DNA from: Sedimentitalea sp039941015
GTDB taxonomy: Bacteria; Pseudomonadota; Alphaproteobacteria; Rhodobacterales; Rhodobacteraceae
Strand: one strand, 5' to 3'
DNA length: 64,000 nt
NCBI RefSeq assembly: GCF_039941015.1
Contig: NZ_JBDVFI010000045.1
In this document: positions 25,960-34,318 of the stretch, piece after piece
How positions within the stretch are numbered: the first letter of the stretch is position 1
Layout of the letters: each line of letters begins with the position of its first letter
Translations under genes and position numbers: made by a program
The notes under the pieces: model-generated
The model's input: only the letters and a program-made list of their open reading frames with translations
What the model was told of the DNA's origin: nothing
Database searches by the model: none

Positions 25960-28383
25960 ATGACGACCATCCACAGCACCATTCCCAACGATGTTTTCCC
26001 GACCGAACTGACCGATCCCAACAAAATCGTCACCGAATATCACTCCTATACGCTGATCCCACGTCTGGGCCCATTGTCCTACGCATACATCAAGAAGGCC
26101 GCCCGCCGACGCCTCTGGTACATGAACCGGGCACTTGTCCTGCTCAAAATGGTGGCGACCTACAAAGCCACTTGGAAGGTCAAACCGGACCTGCAAACGC
26201 TCGCGTTCGGCGCGATGGTCACGACCGACCGCACAGTCACAGGCGCCAGTACTGGTACAGCCGCGGTCGGCCGTGTCCCCACCTCTGACGAGCGGCGTAT
26301 AATCGGCCCGCAGGTCCTGATGAACACCGTACGCCGCCTGCCAACCAGACCGACAGCGGCCCCTGTCGAAGAAGCCATCGTCGCCACGGCGGCGACCGAC
26401 CTGAGAGAAAATCTTCAATCTGAAAACGACCGCGATATTCTGGGCATCTTCCGCGAATCCAACCCGGTTATTGACCGGCTTGTGGCGACCGGACGATTGC
26501 TGGACGACAAGGGCGACATCAACGACGAACTTGTCGACCTTGACCCCCAGGGGCAGCTTTCTGCGATCATGGAATCCGCGCCGGCAGCCGAAACCGAGAC
26601 CAGCGCCTTTATCAAATCGGTATCGAAATCCGTTACTGTGGACGCGCTGGCGCAGAATCGCTCGCTGACACCGGTCGCCAAGGTCGCAAAAGCCAACAGC
26701 AGCCTGCAGGACCGGATCGTTTCCTCGGTCGCGGACTCCGTCGCGCAACTTGGTATGCTGGTTGGGGTCGCGACATTCGATGATGCCCCGATCGTCGACA
26801 GCCGTGAATGGGCGTTTCTGCGCCGCGAACGGGTTGAAATTCTGCTATCACCTCCAAAATTTCGCGGTCCGCTTTCCGTCAACTCTGTCGCGCCCAACAG
26901 CGAACTGACACTGACCGACAGCCAGACCACGACATCTCAGACCTATGAAATCAACGCCTCGCAATCCGCACGCACGAGCGGGCAGAACCTGCTGATCTCT
27001 AACCAGATCCGGGAAAAACTCGGCACGCTTCACGATTTTGGCTCTAATCTCGGCCAAACGATGAGCGAACAGGGCTATGAAAAGGACAACTCAACGGGCG
27101 AGAAACGCGCCATCATCGAACAAACCCTGAGCGAGATATCCGAAACCAACGCCGCAACGACCATATCCGCCACAACGAGAGACGCCAGCAGCCTGCGCGA
27201 GTACAGGACGCGCGGCAATGACACCAATTTTGCAACCACCGAAGTGTCGTTCGAAGTCTTTTCTCCGGTGCATGTCACGCACTATCTCGACGGAATCGGG
27301 GCGGTCTGGTGCCCGAGGATCAAGAACCCCTACGGCATGTTGCGTCAGACCATCGACGATTTCGAAGTGCAGGTTCGGTCAGACTATATCATCGAAAACC
27401 ACGTGGTTGACCCGGCCGAACCGCTGCCAACCTATGAGGGCTTTGAACCCAAGACCGGCAATGCAACGAAAGTGTCTGGCGATGATATTGAGGATGACAC
27501 CGAATTTACCGACGAGGTGACCATCCGGCTGTCAGACCAGGACATAGCCCAAGGATATTTTCTGGAAGACGATGTGACGTGCGAGCTCATACAGAAGTCC
27601 GAGTGGGACGAAAACGAACTCGACGCCGACCAGTATGACATCGCCGCACCGGCCGTGCTGGTGTATGTGCCAAATTCGCACATCACGATCAGAACCAAGC
27701 TGAAGGTCCACGAAGAACCCTGGGGCTGGAACCCAAGCTGGGTCTGGATCCGGGTCACGGTAAACAAATTCAAATACACGGCGACGTATCTTCAACAACT
27801 TGAGGACTATATGAACACCGTCGGCCAGCTGAACCCCGCGCGGCGTGCAGCGGTGGAAGCACAGGCCATGCGGTATGCCCGGTTGAAAAAGGAAGAGCTG
27901 ATCCGGCGATATGCCAACAATCCGGCGGAACTGCGCGAATATACGTTCATCGCGCTGATGCGGCAGATGTTCGGGAACGGCAAGAACTGGTCCTATTATC
28001 ACGGGATCATCAAGACCTGCATCAATTGGGATCGCGCCCAGATACAGGCCGAACCAGCCAAGCCCGAACACCTTGCAGCAGACGGATTATCGCCCTTTCA
28101 TTTTCTCAACGTGGTCGCGGTGCGATTTTTCCTCCCGATCCACGAAGGCTCGGAAGAAGCGTTTTTCGAAGCGGTCAGCAACACGCTCGACTCCGACTGG
28201 AAACAACTTTTTGCCAAGGTCGAATCCTATATCGACCTACAGCGCGGCAAGGTCGAGACCATGACCGAACGCATGAACGAGGGTGACATTCAGGAACTAA
28301 CCTTGGATTCCTATTCCTCTGAACTTGTCCTCGGCCGACACCTCGAAGCTGTGCTGAGCAAGACAACTTTTCTTGAAACGTGA
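25960..28383 (+). CDS. Unrecognised 807-residue protein coupled to a PhoD-like phosphatase
   Basis: I do not recognise a family. The start at ATG 25960 has GGAGG six bases upstream; an earlier start at 25894 would add 22 residues without a site. There is no signal peptide and no transmembrane helix. Visible parts are an N-terminal segment with LIPRLGPLSYAYIKKAARRR, a long Ser/Thr/Gln-rich region with heptad-like stretches (about residues 230-440, e.g. SQSARTSGQNLLISNQIREK), a tryptophan- and aspartate-rich beta-like centre (VHEEPWGWNPSWVWIRVTVN) and a charged helical C-terminus. The size and mix of coiled and beta segments suggest a structural or scaffold protein. The stop overlaps the next start (GTGA), so the two proteins are probably made in fixed ratio. 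Confidence 0.85.
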   Translation: MTTIHSTIPNDVFPTELTDPNKIVTEYHSYTLIPRLGPLSYAYIKKAARRRLWYMNRALVLLKMVATYKATWKVKPDLQTLAFGAMVTTDRTVTGASTGTAAVGRVPTSDERRIIGPQVLMNTVRRLPTRPTAAPVEEAIVATAATDLRENLQSENDRDILGIFRESNPVIDRLVATGRLLDDKGDINDELVDLDPQGQLSAIMESAPAAETETSAFIKSVSKSVTVDALAQNRSLTPVAKVAKANSSLQDRIVSSVADSVAQLGMLVGVATFDDAPIVDSREWAFLRRERVEILLSPPKFRGPLSVNSVAPNSELTLTDSQTTTSQTYEINASQSARTSGQNLLISNQIREKLGTLHDFGSNLGQTMSEQGYEKDNSTGEKRAIIEQTLSEISETNAATTISATTRDASSLREYRTRGNDTNFATTEVSFEVFSPVHVTHYLDGIGAVWCPRIKNPYGMLRQTIDDFEVQVRSDYIIENHVVDPAEPLPTYEGFEPKTGNATKVSGDDIEDDTEFTDEVTIRLSDQDIAQGYFLEDDVTCELIQKSEWDENELDADQYDIAAPAVLVYVPNSHITIRTKLKVHEEPWGWNPSWVWIRVTVNKFKYTATYLQQLEDYMNTVGQLNPARRAAVEAQAMRYARLKKEELIRRYANNPAELREYTFIALMRQMFGNGKNWSYYHGIIKTCINWDRAQIQAEPAKPEHLAADGLSPFHFLNVVAVRFFLPIHEGSEEAFFEAVSNTLDSDWKQLFAKVESYIDLQRGKVETMTERMNEGDIQELTLDSYSSELVLGRHLEAVLSKTTFLET

Positions 28384-30332
28384 CCGGTTCGGTCGGCAGC
28401 GCAGATCTGGGTCAGGCGGCGGTCGCCCCCACGCCTGAAGACGGGGTTATTGAAAGTGCAACGGCAACGCTCGCGCCGGCCAAATACCCCAATCGGTTGA
28501 ACGATATCGCCGTGGTCGGGCGAACGGGTGCGTGGCGTCGCACTTTCATGCTGCGGCCCAAATACGGCGGGCGGTATCTGTTTCTCTTGTACCCGAGCAA
28601 GGGAATGTCGCCGGAAGACGTGCTGACCGAACCCGTGCATTTCCCGAATTTCAACAGCACCCCCAAGGTTCTGGAATTTCGCATACCACAGGAACAGCGT
28701 GTGCATCGTGAATGGGACTGGCGACTGGTTAAGACGACATTTGCCGACACCGAGGATGCCGATCACGAAATCCGTGATCTCGCGCAACAACCTGGCGACG
28801 GGATGCTCGCGGGCTGGCCGGCCGCGTCGCTGGCAATGGCCGCCGCGAATGACGGCGCGCTGTCACATCTGATCTTCGAAGCCCGCGCGGCGGCCAAAGG
28901 AACAATCCGGTTTTCCGAAGAACTGGATACAGAAGTGTCACGCACAATCGCCTGGTCCTGTCATCAGCCTTATGAAGCCCGCAATGGCAATCCGGCGGTC
29001 AAGAATGATGTCGGTGAGATTCTGAATTGGCTCCAGTCTCGCGCCGAGACGTTTGATCCGCATCGGATTTGGGCCTTGGGCGACACCATCTATTCCGATG
29101 GCACGGGATCGTTGAACTTTGTCAAACAGGTCTATGACAAGACCGGGTGGCACAACAATTGGGATCTGCGCAAAGACCTGCTGTCGCTTTTCCGGCTCTG
29201 TTATCGCCATCACTGGAGCTTTCCTGCGATGCAGGCGCTTATGCGCAACTATCCTCATATCGCGATGTGGGACGACCATGAAATCCGTGACGGGTATGGC
29301 AGTGACACGGTTGATTTCAAAGCGGAGAACACGGCGATGAAGGATATCGCCAGTCAGGCCGCAGAAGAGTACCTGTTTTCCTGGAACACGCGCGTCCGCA
29401 GCGAAGCGGGTCGCAACACCAATATCGATAAACACTATGCCTATGTCGATGCCCCGGTGGCGTCCTTTGTCTTTGACGGCCGCAACAATCGCAGATACGG
29501 GGATGACGTCCCCCTGCCCCCGGATATCCCGCTGTTTGCTTCGATCCTCATTGGCGTGACCGGCATTCTGGCGACTGGTGGCGCGCCTTCGGCAATCGCC
29601 GCTGCCGCGTCTAGTACCGCAGCCACCGTCGCGATCGAAAAGGAACTGCTGGAACTTTATCGCTGGCACAATCCGGGCGAGGTGATTTCAGATCAGCAAC
29701 TCGACGATTTTCGGCGCTATTGCATTCATATTCGTGGGCTTTCGGGCGTGCGATACCTGCTGCTCGGCAACAGTGTGCCGTTTATCTATGTGAACGACGT
29801 TATCGAGGCACTTGCGTCCGAGCTCGAGATCACCGCCACCGACACCGGCCACAATGTCCGCGACGATATCCGTGACAGCTGGCATTCACCCGGCAACCGC
29901 CGCCAGTTGCTCCGGCTGATCGATATTCTGCGGGAATTGCACACCGCCCGCCCGGATATCGAAATCATCAACCTCTCGGGCGATATCCACATCTCCAACG
30001 CCTTTACCGCCCAACCCGAGGGGTTTTCGAAGCCAATCTTTCAGGTTACGTCGTCAGCGCTCACCAATCGCCCGTCCATGTCCGGTAGTGTTGCTAATCT
30101 ATTGAGCGTCGATGGCAAGCTGGGTTTTCTCGACACTGGCGGCGACTTTGGCGAAGTTCAGCGCCTGTGGCACGAAGGCACGTTTCGAAACTTTCTGTCG
30201 ATAGAGGCACGCGAGGCGCAGATCGCACTGCACCTGCATGTTTATAATACCAACGACACCGAACCTTTGGGCAAGCGTGACCGCACGCTTATCATCCGGC
30301 CTCAGGGTGGATTTGAAGTCCGCGAAGGCTGA
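28380..30332 (+). CDS. PhoD-like metallophosphatase without export signal
   Basis: The 650-residue protein has an N-terminal domain of about 180 residues with no known match, then a PhoD-type metallophosphatase core: RTIAWSCHQPYE, WALGDTIYSDG, IAMWDDHEIRDGYGSD and EIINLSGDIHISNAF. These hold the Asp, Asn and His residues that bind Fe and Ca in the PhoD family of phosphomonoesterases/diesterases. Classical PhoD is exported by Tat, but this one has no twin-arginine or Sec signal, so it should act in the cytoplasm or leave the cell with a partner. A hydrophobic stretch near 390-415 (LFASILIGVTGILATGG) interrupts the core and could be an insertion touching a membrane. The start is GTG 28380. Confidence 0.85.
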   Translation: MTGSVGSADLGQAAVAPTPEDGVIESATATLAPAKYPNRLNDIAVVGRTGAWRRTFMLRPKYGGRYLFLLYPSKGMSPEDVLTEPVHFPNFNSTPKVLEFRIPQEQRVHREWDWRLVKTTFADTEDADHEIRDLAQQPGDGMLAGWPAASLAMAAANDGALSHLIFEARAAAKGTIRFSEELDTEVSRTIAWSCHQPYEARNGNPAVKNDVGEILNWLQSRAETFDPHRIWALGDTIYSDGTGSLNFVKQVYDKTGWHNNWDLRKDLLSLFRLCYRHHWSFPAMQALMRNYPHIAMWDDHEIRDGYGSDTVDFKAENTAMKDIASQAAEEYLFSWNTRVRSEAGRNTNIDKHYAYVDAPVASFVFDGRNNRRYGDDVPLPPDIPLFASILIGVTGILATGGAPSAIAAAASSTAATVAIEKELLELYRWHNPGEVISDQQLDDFRRYCIHIRGLSGVRYLLLGNSVPFIYVNDVIEALASELEITATDTGHNVRDDIRDSWHSPGNRRQLLRLIDILRELHTARPDIEIINLSGDIHISNAFTAQPEGFSKPIFQVTSSALTNRPSMSGSVANLLSVDGKLGFLDTGGDFGEVQRLWHEGTFRNFLSIEAREAQIALHLHVYNTNDTEPLGKRDRTLIIRPQGGFEVREG

Positions 30333-30434
30333 TCATGGCCTTGCTTTTGCAATGCTGTGCTGCCCGTTTTTGGCGGGCCGAAGTTTCCCCCGACCCGCGC
30401 GTTTCGCTTATGTTCTGCAATATCTTGTGGCGGA

Positions 30435-31490
30435 TCAGGCGGGCGCTTCAACCAAGATCTTGACCTGCGATTTCTCGGCAACCAAAGCGTCAAAGCCCTC
30501 GGATACGATGTCATCCAAGGCAATCCGCTTGGTCACCAACCGGTCGGCACTGAACCAGCCCTGACGCATGAGCTCCATCACCGCCGGATAGATATTGCGG
30601 TAGGCGATGGTTCCCTTGATCGTGCGCTCTTTGAGCACAACCGTGTTCGGCTGAAAGCCTGCCTCGCTCTCCCAGATGGATACAATCAACGCCTGCCCTT
30701 CGTGTCGGGTGGCGTCGATGGTCTGTGCCAGAACTTGCGGCACGCCGGTAACTTCATACGCCACGTCCACTCCGATGCCCGTTGCCGACCGGATCGCTTC
30801 GACCGGATCGGTGTTGGTCGGGTCGATAACACTGGTTGCCCCCAGTTCCAATGCGCGCGTCCGGCGGGTTTCGGATGGTTCCACCACATGAATTTCCGAA
30901 GCACCCGCAACGCGAAGAGCCTCGAGCACCAACAGACCGATGGGTCCCGCCCCAAACACCGCCGCCTTGTCGCCGGCCTTCAACTGGCTGATGCGCACCG
31001 CATGCAGCGCCACGGCTGCAGGCTCGACCAGCGCACCTTGCTCCAGAGACAGGCCTTCGGGCATCTTGTGTGCCATGCGTGCTGGCACCACCGAATAGGC
31101 GGCGAAACCGGCATTGCCACCAGACAACCCCATGAACCCCAGCTTCTCACAGAGATTATAGAGCCCGTCCCGACACGGGGCGCAGGTACCACAGGCAAAG
31201 ATCGGTTCGATTGCGACCCGATCCCCCACTTTCAGCCCCTCGACACCTTCGCCGAGTTCGGTGATTTCGCCGCAATACTCATGACCCATCGTTATCGGCG
31301 CCTGCGCATGGCTAAGTGGATGATCCTCGCCAACAGGCACAAAGATCGGGCCAGCAAGATATTCGTGCAGATCACTGCCGCAGATGCCCGTCCACGCCAC
31401 CTTCAGTTTAACTTCTCCGGCCCCAGGAGATGGCTCTTCGATCTCTTCAACGCGGATATCTTTGGCACCATGCCAACGTGCTGCTTTCAT
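30435..31490 (-). CDS. Zinc alcohol dehydrogenase, 2,3-butanediol dehydrogenase type
   Basis: The 351-residue medium-chain dehydrogenase starts MKAARWHGAKDIRVEEIEEP, as in 2,3-butanediol/acetoin dehydrogenases. Catalytic zinc ligands lie in GICGSDLHEY and MGHEYCGEI; the structural zinc site is CGTCAPCRDGLYNLCEK. The Rossmann motif is GAGPIGLLVLEAL. The likely reaction is NAD-dependent interconversion of butanediol and acetoin. I start at ATG 31490, where the domain begins; the longer frame to 31601 overlaps the SDR gene and has no conserved residues. It is the last gene of a leftward cluster with an SDR, an FMO and an AcoR-like regulator. Other secondary diols are possible substrates. Confidence 0.88.
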   Translation of the reverse strand: MKAARWHGAKDIRVEEIEEPSPGAGEVKLKVAWTGICGSDLHEYLAGPIFVPVGEDHPLSHAQAPITMGHEYCGEITELGEGVEGLKVGDRVAIEPIFACGTCAPCRDGLYNLCEKLGFMGLSGGNAGFAAYSVVPARMAHKMPEGLSLEQGALVEPAAVALHAVRISQLKAGDKAAVFGAGPIGLLVLEALRVAGASEIHVVEPSETRRTRALELGATSVIDPTNTDPVEAIRSATGIGVDVAYEVTGVPQVLAQTIDATRHEGQALIVSIWESEAGFQPNTVVLKERTIKGTIAYRNIYPAVMELMRQGWFSADRLVTKRIALDDIVSEGFDALVAEKSQVKILVEAPA

Positions 31491-31525
31491 TGAAACAATC
31501 CTTTCTTCAGGCTGTTGTGAGAATA

Positions 31526-32305
31526 TCAGCGATAGACCATGCCACCGTCGATCACGACGGATTGACCGGTCATGTAATCGCTGTCCGGCCCTGCGAGCCA
31601 AGACACGAAATTCGCCACATCTGTCGGTGTCTGCGACCGGCCAAGTGCGATGCTGCCGACGAATTCGTCAAAGGTCGCACCCACCTTGGCACCCGTCACC
31701 TCGGCAAAACGCTGATCGATCTCTGTCCACATGTCTGTGCCGACCACACCGGGGCAATAGGCGTTCACCGTGATGCCATCCGGGGCGAATTCCTTGGCAG
31801 CACTTTGGGTCAACGAGCGCACAGCAAATTTTGTCGAGCAATAGGCGCCCAGCATGGGATAGCCCTCATGCGCGGCGATTGATGCAGCTGATATGATCTT
31901 GCCCCGCGTGCCATCCGCCTTGAACCGGGCTGCGGCTGCTTGCATCCCCCACAGCACACCCTTCACATTGACGGCGTGGATCTTGTCCATCTCGTCTTCC
32001 GTGATCTCGGCGATGGGTTGAACCTGTGCGATTCCGGCATTGTTGATCATGATGTCAAAGCCGCCCAACTGTTCGGCAGCTGTGTCGATGGCAGCAAAGA
32101 CCTGAGACCGATCAGCGACATTCGCCGTGATCGTGCAGACCTTCGCGCCTACCTGAGACAACTGATTTTCGGCCTCTGCCAGTTGGTCGGCGCTGAGATC
32201 GACCAATGCAATGGATGCGCCATCCGCGGCCAGACGTTGAGCAATGGCCAGACCAATTCCTCGTGCGCCGCCGGTGATGAGCGCGACCTTTCCGTCAATA
32301 GACAT
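31526..32305 (-). CDS. Short-chain dehydrogenase, acetoin reductase (BudC) type
   Basis: The 259-residue SDR has TGGARGIG at 11-18, NNAG near 89 and the catalytic set S-x12-Y-x3-K in ISAASIAAHEGYPMLGAYCSTK. The C-terminus DYMTGQSVVIDGGMVYR and the general pattern are those of diacetyl/acetoin reductases (meso-2,3-butanediol dehydrogenases). It lies 35 bases upstream of the zinc dehydrogenase in the same orientation, so the pair could interconvert different stereoisomers of butanediol and acetoin. Substrate assignment rests on similarity by eye and on the regulator type. Confidence 0.88.
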   Translation of the reverse strand: MSIDGKVALITGGARGIGLAIAQRLAADGASIALVDLSADQLAEAENQLSQVGAKVCTITANVADRSQVFAAIDTAAEQLGGFDIMINNAGIAQVQPIAEITEDEMDKIHAVNVKGVLWGMQAAAARFKADGTRGKIISAASIAAHEGYPMLGAYCSTKFAVRSLTQSAAKEFAPDGITVNAYCPGVVGTDMWTEIDQRFAEVTGAKVGATFDEFVGSIALGRSQTPTDVANFVSWLAGPDSDYMTGQSVVIDGGMVYR

Positions 32306-32374
32306 GACGTTCCTTTCCTATGACTTGATTTCCGATGGGGCGCCCGGATGCAAACCAACCGGGCGCCGCAAGCT

Positions 32375-34174
32375 TCACGACAGGTGGTGTACGTCCTGAA
32401 GGCCAAAGACGGGTGTATCCAACCCCTCCAGCCGCGCCTTGAGTTGCAGCGCAAGATACAGGGAATAGTGCCGCGACTGATGCAGGTTGCCGCCGTGCAG
32501 CCAAAGGTTCTGCTGCTGCGTCGGTTTCCACATGTTGCGTTGTTCGCCTTCCCATGGGCCGGGATCCTTGGTGGTATCTGACCCCAGCCCCCAGACCTTG
32601 CCGATCTTGTCCGCAACCTCCTGGCTGATCAGATCTGCCGCCCATCCGTTCATCGATCCATAGCCGGTGGCCATCACCACCAGATCGGCTTCCAGTCGGG
32701 TGCCGTCGGACAACACAACCGCGTCTTCCTCAAAATGGTCGACCTGACCTTTGATCAGCTTTACCTCGCCATCAATGATCAACTGGCTGGCACCCACGTC
32801 GATGTAATAGCCCGATCCGCGCCGCAGATACTTCATGAACAGGCCCGAGCCGTCGTCGCCCCAGTCCAGCTCAAATCCGGCCTTTTCCAACCCGGCATAA
32901 AACTCGGCATCCCGTTCGCGCATCTGATCGTACAGCGGAATCTGAAACTCGTGCATGATCTTGTACGGCAGCGAGGCAAAGATCATGTCGGCCTTTTCGG
33001 TGGTCACGCCATTGGCCACGGCCTCTTCCGAGTAAAGCCCGCCAAGGCCGATATCCATCAATGTTTCGGACCGCACAATATGTGTCGACGACCGCTGAAC
33101 CATCGTCACATCAACATCGTGCTCCCAAAGCGCGGCGCAGATATCGTGGGCCGAGTTGTTAGAGCCGACCACGACCACTTTTTTACCCTCCCATTCGTCA
33201 GGACCGGCATGTTGAGAGCTGTGCTGGATCGTGCCCTTGAAATCATCCATGCCGGGAAACTCGGGAACATGGGCCTTGCCCGACATGCCGGTGGCAAGCA
33301 CCAGTTGCGTCGGCTTCAACACGACCTTTTCGCCATCGCGGTTGACCTCGACCGTCCATTCGTTGGCCGCCTCGTCAAAGCTGGCCTTGGTCACTTCGGA
33401 CCGGGTCCAGTAATTCAACTCCATCACCTTGGTGTACATTTCCAGCCAGTCGCCAACCTTGTCCTTGGGCGTAAAGACCGGCCAGTTGTCGGGGAACTTG
33501 ATGTAGGGAAGGTGATCGTACCAGACCGGATCGTGCAAGCTGAGTGACTTGTAGCGTTTGCGCCATTGGTCGCCGGGGCGGTCGTGTTTGTCCAGAACGA
33601 TGGTTGGCACCCCAAGCTGGCGCAGCCGCGCACCCAGAGCAATGCCGCCCTGACCGCCGCCGATTATGACGGTATAAGGTTGGGTGTCATATCCGAGCGT
33701 CGCAGCTTCGGCATCGCGCTCTTCTTTCCAAGTGGCGCGGTTCTTGCCCGCACCGTGTTTTGCGCCCATTGGCCGGCGTGTTCGGCGCGGCTCCTCATGA
33801 CCCTTCAATTCCTGCAATGCGGTCAGTAGGGTCCAAATCCGGTCATCTTGCAGTCGGATCAGACCCCAGCCGCGTCCGACTTCTGTTTCGAACGTGATCC
33901 ATGCGGTGATGACTCCACCCTCCTCGGTGGGCATCTCGCCGTCCTGCAGTTTGAAACCCGATGGTTTCACCGCCGCCATCTGGCTTTCCAGCATTTCGCC
34001 GATCTGGTCCGGCCCCTCTGCCGTCTTGAGGTTCCAGGTGAAGGCCACCAGGTCCCGCCAATAGCTGTCGGTTGCAAACTGTGCCTTGATCCGGTTCACG
34101 TCTCCGGCGGCAAAGGCTTCGTTCAGCGTGTCCAGCACCTCCTGCGTGCGGGTTGTCACGGTCGTATCAAGCAT
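32375..34174 (-). CDS. FMO-like flavin monooxygenase with N-terminal SnoaL-like domain
   Basis: The 599-residue protein begins with about 125 residues of SnoaL/NTF2-like character (DTLNEAFAAGDVNRIKAQFA, WRDLVAFTWNL), then a flavin monooxygenase module. FAD binds at GGGQGG (172-177), the family fingerprint is near FPGMDDFKGTIQHSSQHAG, and NADPH binds at VVVGSNNSAHDICAAL. The YUCCA/Baeyer-Villiger-like class inserts one oxygen atom into carbonyls or amines. The gene follows the AcoR-like regulator and precedes the SDR, so its product or substrate is probably a ketone, ketol or related alcohol. The N-terminal fusion may shape the substrate pocket or dimer. GAGGAGGAT precedes the start. Confidence 0.85.
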   Translation of the reverse strand: MLDTTVTTRTQEVLDTLNEAFAAGDVNRIKAQFATDSYWRDLVAFTWNLKTAEGPDQIGEMLESQMAAVKPSGFKLQDGEMPTEEGGVITAWITFETEVGRGWGLIRLQDDRIWTLLTALQELKGHEEPRRTRRPMGAKHGAGKNRATWKEERDAEAATLGYDTQPYTVIIGGGQGGIALGARLRQLGVPTIVLDKHDRPGDQWRKRYKSLSLHDPVWYDHLPYIKFPDNWPVFTPKDKVGDWLEMYTKVMELNYWTRSEVTKASFDEAANEWTVEVNRDGEKVVLKPTQLVLATGMSGKAHVPEFPGMDDFKGTIQHSSQHAGPDEWEGKKVVVVGSNNSAHDICAALWEHDVDVTMVQRSSTHIVRSETLMDIGLGGLYSEEAVANGVTTEKADMIFASLPYKIMHEFQIPLYDQMRERDAEFYAGLEKAGFELDWGDDGSGLFMKYLRRGSGYYIDVGASQLIIDGEVKLIKGQVDHFEEDAVVLSDGTRLEADLVVMATGYGSMNGWAADLISQEVADKIGKVWGLGSDTTKDPGPWEGEQRNMWKPTQQQNLWLHGGNLHQSRHYSLYLALQLKARLEGLDTPVFGLQDVHHLS

Positions 34175-34286
34175 CGCGTATCCTCCTCATGCGCGTCTTC
34201 AGGCACTGTTATCCGGCACAGATGGCGGTTTGCGCCAGCATCTTGAGGGGAATTCGAGGGAGAAAAAGCCGAACGGCAGGCAAGGC

Positions 34287-34310
34287 GTTGCGTGCGCAAC
34301 AACGCGCAAC
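34287..34310. promoter_or_regulatory. Candidate regulator operator (inverted repeat)
   Basis: GTTGCG-TG-CGCAAC is a perfect 6-bp inverted repeat followed directly by AACGCGCAAC, a third copy of the half site. It lies between the AcoR-like gene and the FMO gene, about 115 bases before the FMO start, a suitable place for activator binding. No sigma-54 -24/-12 promoter was found in the interval. Confidence 0.45.
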
Positions 34311-34318
34311 AGTGCCGG

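Noticed and set aside
30362..30378. Hairpin GCCCG-TTTTTGG-CGGGC between the PhoD-like gene and the convergent dehydrogenase gene
   Set aside because: Only five pairs with a T-rich loop rather than a T-rich tail; too weak to call a terminator.
34175..34318. Sigma-54 promoter upstream of the FMO gene
   Set aside because: TGGC is present but no GC at the required distance was found; the regulator also lacks GAFTGA.
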